Notes under the pieces: model-generated | What the model was told of the DNA's origin: nothing | Seen by the model: only the letters and a program-made list of their open reading frames with translations | Database searches by the model: none | Shown: one piece after another, positions 61,696 to 64,000 of the stretch | How positions within the stretch are numbered: the first letter of the stretch is position 1 | How the letters are laid out: each line of letters starts with the position of its first letter | DNA from: Bacteroidota bacterium | GTDB lineage: Bacteria; Bacteroidota; Bacteroidia; AKYH767-A; OLB10 | Assembly: GCA_016713525.1 (NCBI GenBank) | Contig: JADJOZ010000004.1 | Location: forward strand, 62,001 to 126,000 | Direction: 5' to 3' | Length of the DNA stretch: 64,000 nucleotides | Program-made: the position numbers and the translations under genes

Positions 61696-63254
61696 ATTTC
61701 GAACTTAATACCCTGAGCAAGAGGCAAGTCGGTGCCATAGTTAATGGTATTAGTTTGGCGGCGCATATAAATTTTCCAGGAGTCGGAGCCGGATTCGCGG
61801 CCACCGCCGGTTTCTTTTTCGCCACCAAAGGCGCCACCAATTTCGGCACCTGAGGTACCAATATTCACATTAGCGATACCGCAATCGGAGCCATCAGCTG
61901 CGAGGAAGCGTTCTGTTTCGCGCATGCTATTCGAGAAAATGGCAGAAGAGAGTCCTTGAGGTACATCATTTTGCAGGTGGATGGCCTGTTCAATGGTAGA
62001 GTATTTTATGAGGTACAGAATAGGGGCAAAAGTTTCGTGCTGTACAATTTTGTAGTGGTTTTCGACTTCAGCAATACAAGGCGTTACATAGCAACCCGAT
62101 TCATAGCCGGGGCCCGAGAGTAATTCGCCACCACAGACAATGGAGCCACCTTCTTTTTTCACTTCACCAATAGCATTGGTAAAATCGTTCACCGCATTTT
62201 TATCGATAAGTGGTCCCACGAGTGTAGCTGGGTTCAGGGGATTACCAATTTTCACATGCTTATAGGCATTCACCACTTTTTGTTTGAATGCTTCATAGAT
62301 ACTTTCGTGAATGATGAGTCGGCGGGTGCTGGTACAACGTTGTCCGCAGGTACCCACGGCACCAAACACAACAGCGCGGAGGGCCATTTCCTGGTCGGCA
62401 TCGGGAGTAATAATAATGGCATTGTTACCACCCAGTTCAAGCAAGCTGCGTCCGAGGCGTTCGCCAACAATGCGGCCTACACGTTTACCCACATTGGTAG
62501 AACCGGTAGCGGAGATAAGAGGCACGCGTTTATCGGCAAGGAAATTATCGCCAACATTTTTGCTGTTACCGGCAACGAGGCATACGGTTCCTTCGGGGAC
62601 ATTATTTTCGCGCAACACACCGGCAATAATTTTATGTACAGCAATGGCGCAAAGCATTACTTTAGAGGATGGTTTCCACACTACGGTATCGCCACACACC
62701 ATAGCGAGCATGGCATTCCAAGACCAAACGGCAACGGGAAAATTGAAGGCACTGATAACGCCCACAATTCCAAGTGGATGATACTGCTCATACATACGGT
62801 GGCGGGGGCGTTCGCTATGCATGGTAAAGCCATTCAGCTGGCGGGAGAGTCCCACAGCAAAATCGCAGATATCAATCATTTCCTGCACTTCACCGAGTCC
62901 TTCCTGATATATTTTTCCCATTTCATAAGAAACCAGTTTTCCCAGGTCATCTTTAGCTTCGCGGAGTGCATTTCCAATCTGGCGCACTACTTCACCACGT
63001 TTGGGAGCTGGCACCAGTCGCCACTCGTTAAAAGCCTGCTGCGAAAGGGCAATAATAGTTTCATAGTCGGCAGCGGTGGCCTGTTTAATGGAGCCAATAA
63101 GCTGTCCGTCGGCGGGTGAAAAAGAGTCGATTGTTTCGCCGGTCGTATTAAGCCATTGGGTGCCGGTGCAAGCACCGCTATTAACTTGCTCAATACCAAG
63201 TCGTTGCAAAACTTCAGAAATATCAGAAACGGGGGTAGCTGTAAGAGTAGACAT
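61692..63254 (-). CDS. Aldehyde dehydrogenase, ALDH7 type (alpha-aminoadipic semialdehyde dehydrogenase-like)
   Basis: About 520 residues from the ATG at 63254 (MSTLTATPVSDISEV). ISAFNFPVAVWSWNAMLAM (catalytic Asn), ELGGNNAIIITPDAD (general base Glu) and GTCGQRCTSTRRLI (nucleophile Cys) are the ALDH active site; AFGGEKETGGGRESGSDSWK ends the NAD domain. The FNFPVAVWSWN and GQRCTSTRR segments are typical of ALDH7/antiquitin, which oxidises aminoadipic semialdehyde in lysine breakdown. An in-frame start at 63281 overlaps the -7 box and is rejected. First gene of a three- or four-frame operon. Confidence 0.9.
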   Translation of the reverse strand: MSTLTATPVSDISEVLQRLGIEQVNSGACTGTQWLNTTGETIDSFSPADGQLIGSIKQATAADYETIIALSQQAFNEWRLVPAPKRGEVVRQIGNALREAKDDLGKLVSYEMGKIYQEGLGEVQEMIDICDFAVGLSRQLNGFTMHSERPRHRMYEQYHPLGIVGVISAFNFPVAVWSWNAMLAMVCGDTVVWKPSSKVMLCAIAVHKIIAGVLRENNVPEGTVCLVAGNSKNVGDNFLADKRVPLISATGSTNVGKRVGRIVGERLGRSLLELGGNNAIIITPDADQEMALRAVVFGAVGTCGQRCTSTRRLIIHESIYEAFKQKVVNAYKHVKIGNPLNPATLVGPLIDKNAVNDFTNAIGEVKKEGGSIVCGGELLSGPGYESGCYVTPCIAEVENHYKIVQHETFAPILYLIKYSTIEQAIHLQNDVPQGLSSAIFSNSMRETERFLAADGSDCGIANVNIGTSGAEIGGAFGGEKETGGGRESGSDSWKIYMRRQTNTINYGTDLPLAQGIKFEI

Positions 63255-63278
63255 AAGGGTGTTTTTTTGAATTGGGTG

Positions 63279-63286
63279 CAAAAATA
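63279..63286 (-). promoter_or_regulatory. -7 box of the ALDH operon
   Basis: Minus-strand TATTTTTG, a perfect TAnnTTTG, 24 bp before the ATG at 63254. No TTG at the expected -33 position. Confidence 0.5.
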
Positions 63287-63544
63287 CGAAAATAATGTGC
63301 TGATTTGATGATGCCTTGCCCTGAGCGTAGTCGAATGGGTGCTAGTGTGCTGATGTGCTGATTATTGTTCCTGAGTAAAAAGATGTGACTGCACTTGGTT
63401 TGGTGATTCTTGCCCTGAAGCGTGCTTTAGCTCTGCTTCAGGTGTGGTGATTCTTGCCCAGAGCGCAGCCGAGGGGTGGTGGTTTGATGATGGGTGTTCC
63501 TGAGTCCGCCGGCTGGCGGATCGAAAGGGTGCCCTGAGCGTACA
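63287..63544. repeat. Repeat-rich spacer
   Basis: Copies of TTGCCCTGAGCGTAGTCGAA (63317), TTGCCCAGAGCGCAGCCGAG (63452) and GGGTGCCCTGAGCG (63527), with TGATGTGCTGATT words and a CCGGCTGGCGG hairpin. No gene. Confidence 0.6.
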
Positions 63545-64000
63545 CTATTTTAGCATAAATGCTAATCCAATTGAAACATCAACATACAAAGCATCCTTCC
63601 TATTTCCATTAAAATTAGTGTTTTCAATTCCTTTACTTTTTAAGATATGCAGGTATGTGGGAGTGAAACTAAAATTAAATTGCAACGGTGAATTTAAAAT
63701 GCCTTTTGATTGAAACGACAAAGGCAAGCCAATACCTAAACCAAAATTGGTAAATGTTGAAGTCCAATTTGAAACAATACCAGATTGTGTAAAATTATCA
63801 CGACACCAACCAAGAGAGAGCCCTAGCTTAGTACGATTTTTCTCTCTCTGATTTAATATATAATTTAAGTCAACTTTAATTGTTGTTCTTTTATAAGTTA
63901 TCGAATAATCAGTTTTTGAATCTTCAAATGTACTTTTTCCAGAAATGAATGTAGCAAATCCATCCCATTTTTCAGAAAAATCGTCCATAACATAAAACCC
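63545..64000 (-). CDS. Outer-membrane beta-barrel-like protein, partial at right edge
   Basis: The frame is open to base 64000 (reads GFYVMDDFSEKWDGFATFISG), so the true start is outside the window. Amphipathic strands alternate: IKVDLNYILNQ, RTKLGLSLGWCRDNF, TFTNFGLGIGLPLSF, PLQFNFSFTPTYLHIL and the final ALYVDVSIGLAFMLK. This is typical of small outer-membrane barrels or PorT-like proteins, but no family can be named. Confidence 0.55.
   Translation of the reverse strand, partial: GFYVMDDFSEKWDGFATFISGKSTFEDSKTDYSITYKRTTIKVDLNYILNQREKNRTKLGLSLGWCRDNFTQSGIVSNWTSTFTNFGLGIGLPLSFQSKGILNSPLQFNFSFTPTYLHILKSKGIENTNFNGNRKDALYVDVSIGLAFMLK

Noticed and set aside
62256..63119. 287-codon plus-strand frame
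   Set aside because: Antisense shadow of the well-supported ALDH gene; repeated His/Gly/Asn composition is typical of antisense translation.

Overview
The window looks like chromosomal DNA from an AT-rich member of the Bacteroidota. Three things point there. Twelve secreted proteins end in type IX secretion system (T9SS) type A sorting domains. Several genes sit behind -7 boxes of the form TAnnTTTG, some with a TTG or TTTG about 18-20 nt upstream. There is also a TonB-dependent receptor with an N-terminal carboxypeptidase-regulatory domain. Order or family cannot be fixed from this stretch. No rRNA, tRNA, CRISPR array, integrase or phage gene was seen. The one recognisable mobile-element-type gene is a REP-associated (RAYT) transposase at 58.4-59.0 kb.

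Layout: 0-4 kb holds a frameshifted SIR2-like gene running off the left edge, a T9SS cargo gene and a higBA toxin-antitoxin pair with a visible operator. 4.2-15 kb holds a VOC protein, an S41 peptidase, five T9SS cargo proteins (four of them consecutive) and pepD. 15.3-19.8 kb is an operon: a GlxA-type regulator, a hypothetical protein, an M1-peptidase-like protein lacking every zinc ligand, and a broken DinB gene. 19.8-21.7 kb is repeat-rich. 21.7-25.2 kb is an operon of an SDR/threonine-dehydrogenase-like protein, cysS and an M28 peptidase/glutaminyl-cyclase-like lipoprotein. 25.7-34 kb has a TPR histidine kinase (one frameshift), a P-type ATPase lacking its phosphorylation motif, and a large secreted PHP-domain protein. 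33.7-43.2 kb has paired lipoproteins, an RNA m5C methyltransferase, a T9SS protein with an internal stop, thiL and a TonB-dependent receptor. 43.6-46.5 kb is an operon of esterase, bile-acid-symporter-family transporter and acyltransferase, each with a one-base frameshift. 46.5-49.7 kb is a promoter-led cluster of esterase, ATP-grasp ligase and GCS2-type carboxylate-amine ligase, probably making a small amide-linked metabolite. 50-58 kb has four more T9SS proteins and a GNAT. 59.5-63.3 kb is an overlapping operon of ALDH7-type dehydrogenase, methyltransferase and a methyltransferase/glycosyltransferase (bifunctional if one base is restored). A partial outer-membrane barrel protein reaches the right edge.

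The most unusual feature is the intergenic DNA. It is built from several interspersed repeat families. One is a structured element of about 245 bp present four times; its fourth copy shows paired compensatory changes in two stems, as expected if base pairing is under selection. Gene 3' ends are a hotspot: four genes end in perfect inverted repeats that mirror their own last codons, one gene's last four codons (V-V-N-stop) are repeated 23 times in register, and several unrelated genes use the first unit of a repeat as their stop codon.

Many reading frames are interrupted. Six are one-base losses, mostly in homopolymers, and restoring the base gives full-length, tightly spaced gene models. This suggests sequencing indels or very recent decay. 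Two nonsense codons and several deletions (DinB, P-type ATPase, one T9SS gene) look more like true gene decay.
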